Source: Paraburkholderia sp.
GTDB lineage: Bacteria > Pseudomonadota > Gammaproteobacteria > Burkholderiales > Burkholderiaceae
DNA length: 64,000 nt
Assembly: GCA_004322045.1 (NCBI GenBank)
Contig: SCRN01000008.1
Coordinates: 1 to 64,000 of the forward strand
Direction: 5' to 3'
Shown: positions 36,578-44,946 of the stretch, one piece after another
How positions within the stretch are numbered: position 1 is the first letter of the stretch
How the letters are laid out: each line of letters starts with the position of its first letter
Translations under genes and position numbers: made by a program
Notes under the pieces: model-generated
Database searches by the model: none
What the model was told of the DNA's origin: nothing
What the model saw: only the letters and a program-made list of their open reading frames with translations

Positions 36578-37153
36578 ATGCCTTTGAACGTCGAAAGTGC
36601 CCGCCAAGCTGCGGATTTGGGCAGCAAGATTCGAGCGCTGCGGCAACGTCTACATAAGACGCTCGATGAAACGGCCACGGTAGCCGGTATTTCCAAGCCG
36701 TTTTTGTCGCAAGTGGAACGCGGCCTCGCCACGCCTTCGCTGACATCCCTCGCCGGAATTGCCGCCGCACTTGGCGTCACGCTGCAGTACTTCGTCGATA
36801 CCCCGAGCGAGGAACGCTCGGTGAGGCGTGCGGGCCAACTGCGCTTCTTCAGCTTCGCCGATTCGACGGATCTGTTTGCGCGGCTGACGAACTCATCGGT
36901 CGGCAGCCAGCTCGAGAGCATTCTCGTGCGCTTGCCGGCGGGGCAGCGCGAAGCGGCGGAAGTAACGACGCATGCGGGCGAGGAATTCCTTTACGTGATT
37001 TCCGGAGAAATGTCGTTGACGCTCGAAGGCAAGACGTTCGTGCTCTACGCCGGGGATAGCGCGCATTACGAATCGACGGTGCCTCACAGCTGGGCCAACA
37101 CCGGCAAGGGCGAGGTCACGCTCGTTTGGGTGGGCACGCCGCGGTTGTTTTAG
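36578..37153 (+). CDS. XRE family regulator with C-terminal cupin domain
   Basis: A 191-residue regulator. A Cro/C1-type HTH (about 14-70) contains KTLDETATVAGISKPFLSQVERG, and a small-molecule-binding cupin barrel (about 105-190) contains HAGEEFLYVISGEMSLTLEG and VPHSWANTG. Such proteins control amino-acid, polyamine or sugar metabolism genes in response to a ligand in the cupin. The ATG at 36578 is used as the earlier in-frame codon lacks support. No clear target gene is adjacent; the downstream DUF72 gene is broken. Confidence 0.9.
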   Translation: MPLNVESARQAADLGSKIRALRQRLHKTLDETATVAGISKPFLSQVERGLATPSLTSLAGIAAALGVTLQYFVDTPSEERSVRRAGQLRFFSFADSTDLFARLTNSSVGSQLESILVRLPAGQREAAEVTTHAGEEFLYVISGEMSLTLEGKTFVLYAGDSAHYESTVPHSWANTGKGEVTLVWVGTPRLF

Positions 37154-37206
37154 CGTGCGGTTTGGCCGTTGAGAGTGATCGCCGCCGGCGTGTGGCTGGG
37201 TGAACG

Positions 37207-37884
37207 CTAAGTCTGCATGTTGCCGATGCGGTCGATCAGCGCCATCCCGGCGGCCGGATTGCACACCTTGTAGCCGCTGATGACATAGAGGTAGACGTCG
37301 CGGGGCGCGGGCTCGTCCTTGGTTGGGGCAATCGTTTGCATGTCTTCGGGCTGCTTTCCCGCGGCCCACGTGTTCGCCCGCAGGGCCCAGGCGTCCAACG
37401 CCTTTTCCGAATAGCCGAGCGCTTCCGAATCGACGGTGCCCATGATGCGCGCGTAGACGAATGGGGCCGTGACGTCGGCGATTTGCGGATAGTCGCTATC
37501 GCCCGCGATCACGATCGCGACGCCATGCTCGCGTGCGAGTGAGACGAACTCGGGGTGCCCAAAGCTCTCGTGCCTCACTTCCACGGCATGTCGAATCGCA
37601 CGGCCTTCGATGCGCTCGGGTAACAGCGAGAGAAAGGCGTCGAAATCTTCCGCATCGAATTGCTTGGTCGTCGGGAACTGCCAATTGATCGGGCCGAGCT
37701 TGTCTTTCAGCGCGAGCACGCCGCTCGCAAAAAAACGCTCGATGGAGTCCCCGGCTTCGGCGAGGACGCGCCGATGCGTCGCAAAGCGCGGCGCCTTCAA
37801 CGAAAAGACGAAATCGTCAGGCGTCTCGTCGTGCCACTTCTCGAAGCTCGTCGCTCTTTGTGTGCCATAGAACGTGCCGTTGAT
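37207..37884 (-). pseudogene. DUF72 (YecE-like) gene lacking its 5' end
   Basis: The frame is open from 37884 to 37207 and reads NGTFYGTQ, WHDETPDDFVFSLKAPRF and INWQFPTTKQFDAEDFDAF, all typical of DUF72 proteins (TIM-barrel-like, about 240-290 residues). The first 40-50 residues of the family are missing: a TGA stands directly before the conserved INGTFYG segment (37885-37887) and unrelated DNA begins. An internal ATG at 37800 would give a 197-residue product without the first strands. A boundary of deletion or insertion therefore lies at about 37885. Confidence 0.72.
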
Positions 37885-38512
37885 TCAGGAAGTTTCATGT
37901 AAGGCGCGTCAGATATGGGTCTGTGTGAGGCTTCACCCACGCAGCTACCCATCTAGCTACCCGCCGGGCGAGCGCTAGGCGATCGCTGTCGAAATCGATG
38001 GATTGTCGGCCAACGATGCTCTGTGCTAGTTGACCGCTGGCGCGGCTCTCGCACCATCCAGGTCGCGCGCATAGGCGATCGGAGTCCTATCGACAGCGGC
38101 GGGACAGCGTCACTTGGTAGGCGTCGTCAACCGATCGAATAGTAATGTCTCCCGTCGTCGCACAGGAAGGACCGTCGGTCATCAACGTCATGCTCTCAAC
38201 AATGGGATTCGCGGGCCGATACCGATACGTTGCGCCATAGACGTCGCCGGCAGTTAAGCCATTCGCTGCATAGTTGACCGGGCGCGGATGGCAATATCCA
38301 GCTTAGTTTCGTAGTTGACATTGAACCGGGAAAAAACGAAAAACGTATATACCCACTCCGTGATCGTACGCGTCCTGATCGGATTGCTCCGTGCTTTCGC
38401 TGTTTGGGTTCAGACGATGCCAGCACGGCCGCTACGCAGCGCCGGGCTTTGTGTTCGCGGTCGAGGTGCTTACGCGGTGCATGAATGCGCCGGGTACAAG
38501 GCGAGGCAAGCT
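37885..38512. other. Gene-poor stretch at the left edge of the quorum-sensing region
   Basis: About 630 bp with no complete gene. It contains an apparent gene remnant on the minus strand (38087-38302) and otherwise no recognisable coding, RNA or repeat feature. It starts exactly where DUF72 homology breaks off, so it is probably the scar of a rearrangement. Confidence 0.45.
38087..38302 (-). pseudogene. Coding-like fragment without a start codon
   Basis: A 71-codon frame bounded upstream by TAA (38303-38305) reads GYCHPRPVNYAANGLTAGDV, then TYRYRPANPIVESMTLMTDG and QVTLSRRCR before a stop. The composition looks protein-like, and the only ATGs are late internal ones, so it appears to be the 3' end of a deleted gene. 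No family recognised. Confidence 0.35.
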
Positions 38513-39082
38513 ATGGAGCGAGGCGAAAGAGCGTGCCATTTTGGCGATGAGAAGCCGGGCTCAACGCGATCATGCGATTGTGCAGCCTTGCATGATCACT
38601 TGCGGCGTGCGGAAACGGAAATCCATCAGCTCACAAGATGCATTCAGTTGAAAGACCAGAAGCTGTGCGAACTCCGGAACGCGCTGGCAAATTCCGCCAC
38701 CGCGCACTATCGCGTCGAAGACCGTTTGCAACGTGAGCTCGATTCCCTGCGAATCAAGCTTCCACCCGAGCTAATCGATACGCACTTCTATCAGCCCGAA
38801 GGCAGCGCATCAGGGAACGGCGTGACGGTCCGATTGCCTTACTTGACGTCGATACTGTCGGTATTGTTCGACGCGATGTACGTGTTCTGGGCGGACTGTG
38901 ATCGCCGTCATCCTCCAAAGTCTTCCACGGTGGCGCACGCGATCGATGAACGCCTGCGATTGAGCATGCAGGCAAACGGTGAAGCTTCGCGTAGCGGCCA
39001 AGCGTACGCGTCCGCGATCAGGCCGGATTGGGTGAAGGACGTCGACAACCGGCATCGTCACCACACGATCGCCGTGGCGTGA
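38513..39082 (+). CDS. Hypothetical protein with coiled coil, beside luxI
   Basis: A 189-residue soluble protein. Residues about 30-85 (HLRRAETEIHQLTRC, KDQKLCELRNALA) are strongly heptad-like. The C-terminal part (about 95-180) contains VRLPYLTSILSVLFDAMYVFW and SSTVAHAIDERLRL. The ATG at 38513 is preceded by AAGGCGAGG; the open frame extends upstream to 38315 with less protein-like content. Its 3' end overlaps that of the convergent luxI-like gene by 65 bp. I recognise no family. Confidence 0.55.
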   Translation: MERGERACHFGDEKPGSTRSCDCAALHDHLRRAETEIHQLTRCIQLKDQKLCELRNALANSATAHYRVEDRLQRELDSLRIKLPPELIDTHFYQPEGSASGNGVTVRLPYLTSILSVLFDAMYVFWADCDRRHPPKSSTVAHAIDERLRLSMQANGEASRSGQAYASAIRPDWVKDVDNRHRHHTIAVA

Positions 39083-39842
39083 TGCCCGTGATGGGAGTGC
39101 AGTCGCCGCACGTCTGCTGGCCGCCTTTCTCGGTGCCAATCCCCGAATCGCATGGAGACGCAGGCAATCCGTCGAACAATCGGAGACGGGGCACGGCCAC
39201 GCTCATGTCGGAAATAGCCGTCGATGGACGCGGCCCGTACCACGTGATCGCGTTCAAAAGATTGTCTGGATCGTGCCCGAGATGGGCGAACGCCAAGGCA
39301 GAGAGGTCGATCGCGCAGACCATAAAGGGCAATGCGTGCCGCTCCCCAACCGGCTCGATCTGCCGCAGTTCAAGGCCAAAACGGCGATACAGTCGTGCGA
39401 TAGCGCGGGTTACCGCACCGACGATGCGCGTCGCGCCGAGTGAGGCCGCGATGGCCATTGCATGGGGAAATAGCCGCATGCCCGATATCGAACTCGGTGA
39501 ATCGTCAGAAATGACGGATGCGGCGAACCGCGAGAGTTCCCAAACTGTGGGCGAGCAAGGAAGATCAATATTCAACGATCGAGGAAGCAGGTCCTGGACA
39601 AGGTATTGGCCCGTGGTTGGTATAAGCCTTGCGCAGCCGCATACTCGCCGCCTTGAGTCGAGTGCGACAATCTGAACAGTGTTTTCGCCATCGAATCGAT
39701 CCCATTCGACGGCGGCGGCTCCTTGGATATCCGGCAGCGACCAACCCAGACGTCGAACGAACACCTCGTGGCGGAAGAGCCCCAGATCGTGACGTATCTC
39801 GAGTGGCAGGTCATGGAGTTTGCCGGCGACGAGGTCGTGCAT
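39018..39842 (-). CDS. Acyl-homoserine-lactone synthase, LuxI family, with C-terminal extension
   Basis: Makes an N-acyl-homoserine lactone from SAM and an acyl donor. All family-invariant residues are present: Arg24, Phe28, Trp34 (FRHEVFVRRLGW), acidic residues 48-51 (DRFD), Arg72 (CARLIP), Glu102 and Arg105 (WELSRF). The ATG at 39842 follows GAGGAG with 8-nt spacing. LuxI proteins usually have 195-215 residues; this one has 274. The last ~65, after YGPRPSTAISD, are low-complexity, Cys/Pro/Gly-rich and overlap the convergent gene, so the original stop may have been lost. The acyl chain cannot be predicted. Confidence 0.9.
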   Translation of the reverse strand: MHDLVAGKLHDLPLEIRHDLGLFRHEVFVRRLGWSLPDIQGAAAVEWDRFDGENTVQIVALDSRRRVCGCARLIPTTGQYLVQDLLPRSLNIDLPCSPTVWELSRFAASVISDDSPSSISGMRLFPHAMAIAASLGATRIVGAVTRAIARLYRRFGLELRQIEPVGERHALPFMVCAIDLSALAFAHLGHDPDNLLNAITWYGPRPSTAISDMSVAVPRLRLFDGLPASPCDSGIGTEKGGQQTCGDCTPITGITPRRSCGDDAGCRRPSPNPA

Positions 39843-40109
39843 TTGCTTGCTCCTCGAATGTCAATGGACGCCACGCTATCAAGGTGGGACCGAGGGGGGA
39901 ACTAGTCGGCCAGGGAGGATATGCGGACGAGCGCATGCGCGGTCGAACGCTGTACTTGAAACCCGCACTAAAGTCTGGACGCCGACGGACCAGGGGCTCG
40001 GATCCAGTATGTGGGACGGCCACTCACTCAGTCCAAGGCGGACAGAGCGGCTGCCAAGGCAGACCAGTGGAGATGATCGGCGGACGGGAGTGGCGAATTT
40101 TTTGCGCAG

Positions 40110-40901
40110 TCACTGCTGAATCAGTCCATAGACGGACGCATCGACGGCGGCCTTCGTTCGACTATGAACGTTCAGCGTCTTCATCGCTTCAGCAATGTGA
40201 TAGGCGACGGTGTGATGCGAGATTCCAAGGATGACGCTGATCTCCCATGAAGTCTTACCCTCTGCCACCCAATGCAGACATTCACGCTGGCGTGGGGTGA
40301 GATGCAGCGCCGGGCCACGATCCGGGACATGCCTGAGCCGTTCCAATTCTTGGTGGAACAGGACGCTGATCAGGTTGGCTAGCCGCACGTCGAGGATCGT
40401 GCACGCGCGCGATCGTGGGCCGGATAGGTTGACGAGCAAAACATCACCTGCCGGCTCATGAATGGGAATGCTCAGTCCATTCGACAGTCCGGCATCGCTC
40501 GCTTCGCCGAGAACGCGCCGCTCGGCACGATTCAAGACGGTAATATCGCTCCAGCGATAGGGTACGCAGTGAGTAAAGGCTACACGGTGTACCGGATCGA
40601 CTGATCCGTAGTCGTGTTGCAGGTAGTGTTGCACCCAATTATTGGGATAATGTGTGCAAATTGTCTCTACGTCTACCCGAGGCCTGGGGCGTGAGCGAGT
40701 TCTTGATATGCGGCTGATGGCGTAGCACGGAAAGCCGAGCGAACGCACTGTCTCACCAAACAAGTTCGTGAGGGATGGCAGGTCGCGCGAGTCCGAAAAC
40801 GGTTTAAGCAGCGGGGTCATTCGTGCTGCTAAGTCCGTATTGGATATGATGAACTGTTTTCGGTTCGCCCGATGTCGAAAGATTGGGCTCACGGTTGTCA
40901 C
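40110..40901 (-). CDS. LuxR family quorum-sensing regulator with autoinducer-binding domain
   Basis: A 263-residue AHL receptor/transcription factor. The six conserved ligand-pocket residues are all present: Trp89, Tyr93, Asp102, Pro103, Trp117 and Gly142 (NNWVQHYLQHDYGSVDP, YRW, NGLSIPIH). The C-terminal LuxR-type HTH occupies about 200-255 (LTPRQRECLHWVAEGKTSWE). An intact pocket means it should respond to AHLs. It is on the same strand as, and 267 bp upstream of, the luxI-like gene, and lies next to the ten-gene biosynthetic operon, its likely target. Confidence 0.92.
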   Translation of the reverse strand: MTTVSPIFRHRANRKQFIISNTDLAARMTPLLKPFSDSRDLPSLTNLFGETVRSLGFPCYAISRISRTRSRPRPRVDVETICTHYPNNWVQHYLQHDYGSVDPVHRVAFTHCVPYRWSDITVLNRAERRVLGEASDAGLSNGLSIPIHEPAGDVLLVNLSGPRSRACTILDVRLANLISVLFHQELERLRHVPDRGPALHLTPRQRECLHWVAEGKTSWEISVILGISHHTVAYHIAEAMKTLNVHSRTKAAVDASVYGLIQQ

Positions 40902-41231
40902 CTCGCTTCGGCTCGTCGCTATTCAGAGTGAATTATTCGATGGGAGCGTTGGGCGTTCGGTATCAATGCTGCTTGCATTGTGGGGGAATGTGGTGTTGGA
41001 CGTCAATCCGTCTCGATGTCGCTCATGATTTTTTTATAACATCCGGTGGCTATCTAAGAGCGTTCGCGCTGAGAATGCTAACCAATAGAAAAATGTCAGC
41101 GGAGAATTAAATAAATTGTAATATTTGATTGAGAAAAGCCGAATTTTAGCTTTCAACGGAAATCATCGCTCCCGCGGCGATCGACGTTGTGCCGTCCGTT
41201 CGCGAAACTGGCGCTAACTCGATCAGGCCTA
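40902..41231. other. AT-rich intergenic region upstream of the luxR-like gene
   Basis: About 330 bp between the end of the biosynthetic operon and the luxR-like gene. It is far more AT-rich than its surroundings (for example AATTAAATAAATTGTAATA) and presumably carries the luxR promoter. I found no coding frame or convincing terminator. Confidence 0.45.
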
Positions 41232-42158
41232 CTAGCGTACCAACAGGGCGGTTGCGGAGAATCCGCCGACGCCGCGAGCACACAGCAGGAAAGGCTCGCC
41301 CGGCATCAAATCGTTGCAATCTGCAAGATTAATAAATGGATCGCTTACTGTCACGTGCGCAATGCGGGCGAAGTTGCGTGCGAACAGGCACGTTGGTGGA
41401 AGATCGAGGGACGTCACGATTCGACGCCATGCCGGGAGATCGAGGTGGGGCGGGAGAATGCGCTGTATCTTGACATGGGGCACATGGGCTTGGTCGGTGA
41501 CCTGCAAAATGAGCCGTCTAGCCGTGAAAAAATACTGCGCGGCAAAGCGCTGCTCTTCTCCTGCGAGCATTCCGCGCCAGCCATTGCCGCTCGCGTGGCT
41601 TGCCAGTGCGACCAAGCGATTGATCTGGGCGTCGCGTTCGACGAGCACCGCGCACGCACCATCGCTCAAGAGGCCCGCCGCTTCCATCAGTCTTTCGGCA
41701 GCGAGTGGCATCACGTCGGCTCCGACTAGCAAAACGCGGCGCACGGCCGGACGGGCAATGAACATCGCGCGGATAATCCGCAAGGCACCGATGGACGATG
41801 CGCAGTGCTGCTGGGCGAATGAGAATGCGTCGGCGTGTGCGAAGCCGAACCGTTCGCAGAGCAGACGCGGCAGGGACTGGGGCGGCGGCGCGATGCTGCC
41901 TTGCAGCGTATGGACGTAGACGAGAGAGTCGACCGTGTCAGGGGCAAGCGCGGCTGTGCTCAGCAGGGACTCGACGGCGCTAGCCGCGAGGGAAAACGCC
42001 GTTCGTTCTCCTGCATCGCGGAAATGACGTACGCCCGCTCGCTCCAGGCGTGCAATGGTGCCGCCTGATTGTCCCGTTCTCTGAGCCCAGGTTCGCACGT
42101 CAACGATCTGCTCGGGCAGATAGTATGCGACGTACGGGATGCCGATGGAAACAGTCAT
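41232..42158 (-). CDS. FabH-like (KAS III) condensing enzyme, catalytic-type member of pair 2
   Basis: A 308-residue thiolase-fold protein. Cys119 lies in SFAQQHCASS, the place of the KAS III nucleophile. His238 (ILPPHLDLP) and Asn262 or His268 (RNFARIAH) are in the positions of the other catalytic residues. It should load an acyl group on Cys119 and condense it with an amine, malonyl or beta-keto nucleophile. Its start overlaps the stop of the next-upstream gene, a FabH-like protein without the Cys, by 4 bp, implying a heterodimer. Last gene of the operon. Closely resembles the product at 47821-48768. Substrates unknown. Confidence 0.83.
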   Translation of the reverse strand: MTVSIGIPYVAYYLPEQIVDVRTWAQRTGQSGGTIARLERAGVRHFRDAGERTAFSLAASAVESLLSTAALAPDTVDSLVYVHTLQGSIAPPPQSLPRLLCERFGFAHADAFSFAQQHCASSIGALRIIRAMFIARPAVRRVLLVGADVMPLAAERLMEAAGLLSDGACAVLVERDAQINRLVALASHASGNGWRGMLAGEEQRFAAQYFFTARRLILQVTDQAHVPHVKIQRILPPHLDLPAWRRIVTSLDLPPTCLFARNFARIAHVTVSDPFINLADCNDLMPGEPFLLCARGVGGFSATALLVR

Positions 42159-43222
42159 GCCGAGTTGTGGCTATCGACATCGCCCAATATGGATGGGAAG
42201 CCGTGTGCTGCCAGCAATGCGCATCCTGTGTAACCGCCCAAGCCGATTCCCCACATAAGAATTCGATCTTGCGAGGTGAACCTGTGCGAGCCGAGGGTGC
42301 GAGCCAGTCGTACGATGGAGTCGGCCGCGCCCAGATACGCGCAGCGCCGGGGCTCGGTTGAGCAAACGCCAAGATGCCGGCACACGAGATCGTCCAACTT
42401 TGGATCGATGGCCTGTCCGACCGTAGCTGCCAGACCGTTTGAGTGAAGGCCGTGTCGTGCCAACATCGCATCGATTGTCGACAGGAGGGCGGGCGCCCAC
42501 ACGCACTCGATACCCGCACGCGAGAGCGGTGGGTGAGCCGAAGCCCGGTGGAGGGGGTGAGCCGATGCGTCGATCAGTTGGAGTCCGCGTGTAGCGAGCG
42601 CGGGCCGCTCCACTAGAATTGCCCCGGCCGCGTCACCGTGCAATATCGCCTGCCCGGTCCATCGCGAAAACGGCGGGCACCATTTTTCCGCGGCCACGAT
42701 CAGGATGGTGCGGGCATCGGGTTCCGCGATCAGCAGATCCGTGGCGAGCTGAAGCGCGGTGAACAAGGACGCGCCCTGCTGTTGCGACACGGAGAACGGA
42801 AAGCAGGGTGTGCCGACGATCGTTCGCAAGCGCCCGGCGACGGTGGTGGAGACGTGTTCGTTCAGACTTGTGTGACAGAAGATCACGAAGTCGATCGAAG
42901 CGGCCTCCCGATGCCGCGCTGCACAGATTGCATGCGTCACCCTGGCGGCGAGCCCCGACTGATCGGCTTCGAGCTCGACGGGCGCCCGATCGACACGTGG
43001 GTTGCTCGCTCCTTCGGCGCTTGCATCGTTTAGGTCAGTGCTCGCCGCCTCCTTCGCCGTTGCCGTCCTGGCGCCATATTCCCGGCGCCAGGACGCGATC
43101 CAGGCATCCCAGCCCGATGGCGCAGTCTCATGAGGCGTAGGCTCAATGTCCTGCCAACGGTCCAGTGCGACAGGAGGCGGTACATAGACGGCAAGCGCCG
43201 TAATCAGGGGCGCATTCTTCAT
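42155..43222 (-). CDS. FabH-like protein without catalytic Cys, partner member of pair 2
   Basis: A 355-residue thiolase-fold protein. In the segment aligned with the KAS III nucleophile it reads SVSQQQGASL with Gly150 where Cys is expected. FabH-type landmarks remain (FVIFCHTSLNEHVS, ILHGDAAGAILVE, MWGIGLGGYTGCALL). Loss of the nucleophile next to an intact paralogue parallels PqsB/PqsC and the chain-length factor of type II PKS. An acidic insert around 58-90 is unusual. The ATG at 43222 overlaps the acetyltransferase stop by 4 bp. Confidence 0.8.
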   Translation of the reverse strand: MKNAPLITALAVYVPPPVALDRWQDIEPTPHETAPSGWDAWIASWRREYGARTATAKEAASTDLNDASAEGASNPRVDRAPVELEADQSGLAARVTHAICAARHREAASIDFVIFCHTSLNEHVSTTVAGRLRTIVGTPCFPFSVSQQQGASLFTALQLATDLLIAEPDARTILIVAAEKWCPPFSRWTGQAILHGDAAGAILVERPALATRGLQLIDASAHPLHRASAHPPLSRAGIECVWAPALLSTIDAMLARHGLHSNGLAATVGQAIDPKLDDLVCRHLGVCSTEPRRCAYLGAADSIVRLARTLGSHRFTSQDRILMWGIGLGGYTGCALLAAHGFPSILGDVDSHNSA

Positions 43223-43806
43223 GATGTGCGAGAAGGTGCGGCGAGATCGTCCCGCAAGAGGTCGTAAAGCAGCCGACCGAGCCGCTTGCCATCGACGAGA
43301 TGGCAAGCGCGTTGCAGCCCAATCGTACGAAATCCGAGCCGCCCGAGCAGGCGCTGTGACGCAACGTTTGTCTCGACCGCCCATGCGGTGATGCAGTGCA
43401 GCTTGTCGCACTCGAACGATTCGCGCAGGACAGATCTCGATGCATCATAAGTCATGTCCGCGTAGGCGGGCCGCTGGCTGTCGCGCAGCACCCAGAAGGA
43501 GCCCGTGGCGAAGCGATGCGTGATGTCGCTGACAGCGACCAGACCGCTTGGGGCGCGATACCCGGTCGGGCCGAACACACGTATTCGGTGCCGTCTGCTT
43601 TGCAGCATCGCGAGCACGGCGAGCGCGGTCAGTGCTTGTCGGCCGAGGCCGAAGTCGAACCATCGATTGATGGTGGGTTGCGCGAGCCAGGCGGCGATGT
43701 CGTGGACGTCGTCCCGATTCGGTTCGCGCAGCCAATAGCCCGTAAATGGCAACGCCTCACCCGCCGAGAACGTGGTGGGGCTGTGCGGGTGGGCATGATC
43801 GCTCAT
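43219..43806 (-). CDS. GNAT family N-acetyl/acyltransferase (RimJ-like)
   Basis: A 195-residue acetyltransferase of the RimJ/RimL type. The C-terminal acetyl-CoA/aromatic motif is VETNVASQRLLGRLGFRTIG (about 145-164). The mid motif A is weak, with no clear RxxGxG. Both ends overlap neighbours by 4 bp, so it is tightly coupled within the biosynthetic operon. It could acylate an amine made by the decarboxylase or mature another protein of the cluster; neither is shown by sequence. Confidence 0.78.
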   Translation of the reverse strand: MSDHAHPHSPTTFSAGEALPFTGYWLREPNRDDVHDIAAWLAQPTINRWFDFGLGRQALTALAVLAMLQSRRHRIRVFGPTGYRAPSGLVAVSDITHRFATGSFWVLRDSQRPAYADMTYDASRSVLRESFECDKLHCITAWAVETNVASQRLLGRLGFRTIGLQRACHLVDGKRLGRLLYDLLRDDLAAPSRTS

Positions 43807-44918
43807 GCGCACGCTCCCGCCCGAGTCCCGGACGAGGCGGACATCGGGAACCGTCCGAGCGCCGCGTCGATTTGCCTGAGCAGCCATGCGAACCAGTGGC
43901 TGGATTGGAAGCGCGCGGCCGGCGGCAGTCCTTCGACATAGCCGTGGCCGCCGCAGAGTTGGACGAGTTCGCGGTTGACGTCAACGGATTCGGCGGCAAC
44001 ATGGCCAATTAGTTGACGCACAAGCGCTGTAGGTGCGGGTGGTTCGGTGGTTGTCACATGGCGTAGAAAGAGGTGTGCGCCGTGGGTGGCAATCAGCATA
44101 TCGGCCAGCCGTGTCGCAACGAGCTGATGATTCGCCAAGGGCTTTTTGAAGGCCAGTCTCGATGTCGCGTAATCGAGCGCGAACGTAACGCTGTGCTGCA
44201 TCGCGCCGGTCAGCAGCGCGGCAAGATAGAGACCGACTTCCGTGAGCCAGGTCTGCGCAGGCGACGTCCCGTTCCGATCGAGCTGCTCGATCGTGGCGAG
44301 CGGCGGTGCTGCCGCGATCTGCTCGAGATTCGACTGCTCGAGGACGAGGTCGCCGAGCGTGATGGCGCGCCCGCATCGACAAGTGACTGGAGAGGGAGCG
44401 ACATGTGCAAGGATGAGACGCTGGCGGTCGAGGTCGTCGATTTGCATCGTGAGCCCTGGCGTGTCGGCTTGGCGCAGGCGCCATTGCACAGCGGCTTCTG
44501 TGCTCGGCACAGTCAGCGCGAGCGGGATTGCACCGTCGAAGTAGTCGCCAACTGGGCGCGGGGGGAGCAAGTCGAGTGCGTCATGCGCGCGTAGCGTCAT
44601 GAGCGCTGGCGCGCTAAGGGTGAGTTCCGCCGCCCGCTCAAGGGGGCCTGCAGCGAGGGCCTCGATGACCAGAGACAGCTCGTGGCGCTCGACTGCCAGG
44701 CCGCCTCGGCGTGCCGGCAGGATCATTGTCCCGAGATCGAGTGTCGCGGCCAGCTCAACGGTTTCCTCCCAAGCCGCTGGCGTAGGCGGCTTGGCCAGCA
44801 GAGGCTCCAGCCGCTCCCGGGCAAAGCGCTGGCTGGCCGCGTGAAGGCTGCGTTGATCGTCGGTCATGGCCCATGTGGTGGGCGAGGGTGGCGACACGAG
44901 AGATTCGGTTGCGAGCAT
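43803..44918 (-). CDS. Acyl-CoA dehydrogenase-like protein lacking the usual catalytic Glu
   Basis: A 371-residue acyl-CoA dehydrogenase homologue. The C-terminal FAD/helical domain is recognisable (ATSRLAFKKPLANHQLVA, then LVQLCGGHGYVEGLP). The segment that normally follows, with the catalytic Glu in an EGT motif, is replaced by ARFQSSHWFAWLLRQIDAAL. The first half is diverged. It may be a structural partner of the intact dehydrogenase at 50101-51360 or use another base. Located between the PLP decarboxylase (28 bp) and the acetyltransferase (overlap 4 bp). Confidence 0.78.
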   Translation of the reverse strand: MLATESLVSPPSPTTWAMTDDQRSLHAASQRFARERLEPLLAKPPTPAAWEETVELAATLDLGTMILPARRGGLAVERHELSLVIEALAAGPLERAAELTLSAPALMTLRAHDALDLLPPRPVGDYFDGAIPLALTVPSTEAAVQWRLRQADTPGLTMQIDDLDRQRLILAHVAPSPVTCRCGRAITLGDLVLEQSNLEQIAAAPPLATIEQLDRNGTSPAQTWLTEVGLYLAALLTGAMQHSVTFALDYATSRLAFKKPLANHQLVATRLADMLIATHGAHLFLRHVTTTEPPAPTALVRQLIGHVAAESVDVNRELVQLCGGHGYVEGLPPAARFQSSHWFAWLLRQIDAALGRFPMSASSGTRAGACA

Positions 44919-44946
44919 CGCAATTCTCCACGTTCACGATGAAGCT

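Noticed and set aside
39948-39968. CGCTGTACTTGAAACCC, considered as a lux box half-site.
   Set aside because: Only the left CTGTA half is present; no matching right half follows at the required distance.
40051-40062. CTGCC-AA-GGCAG perfect palindrome downstream of the luxR-like gene, considered as a lux box for luxI.
   Set aside because: It is only 12 bp, lacks the CTG-N10-CAG spacing and lies about 210 bp before the luxI start.
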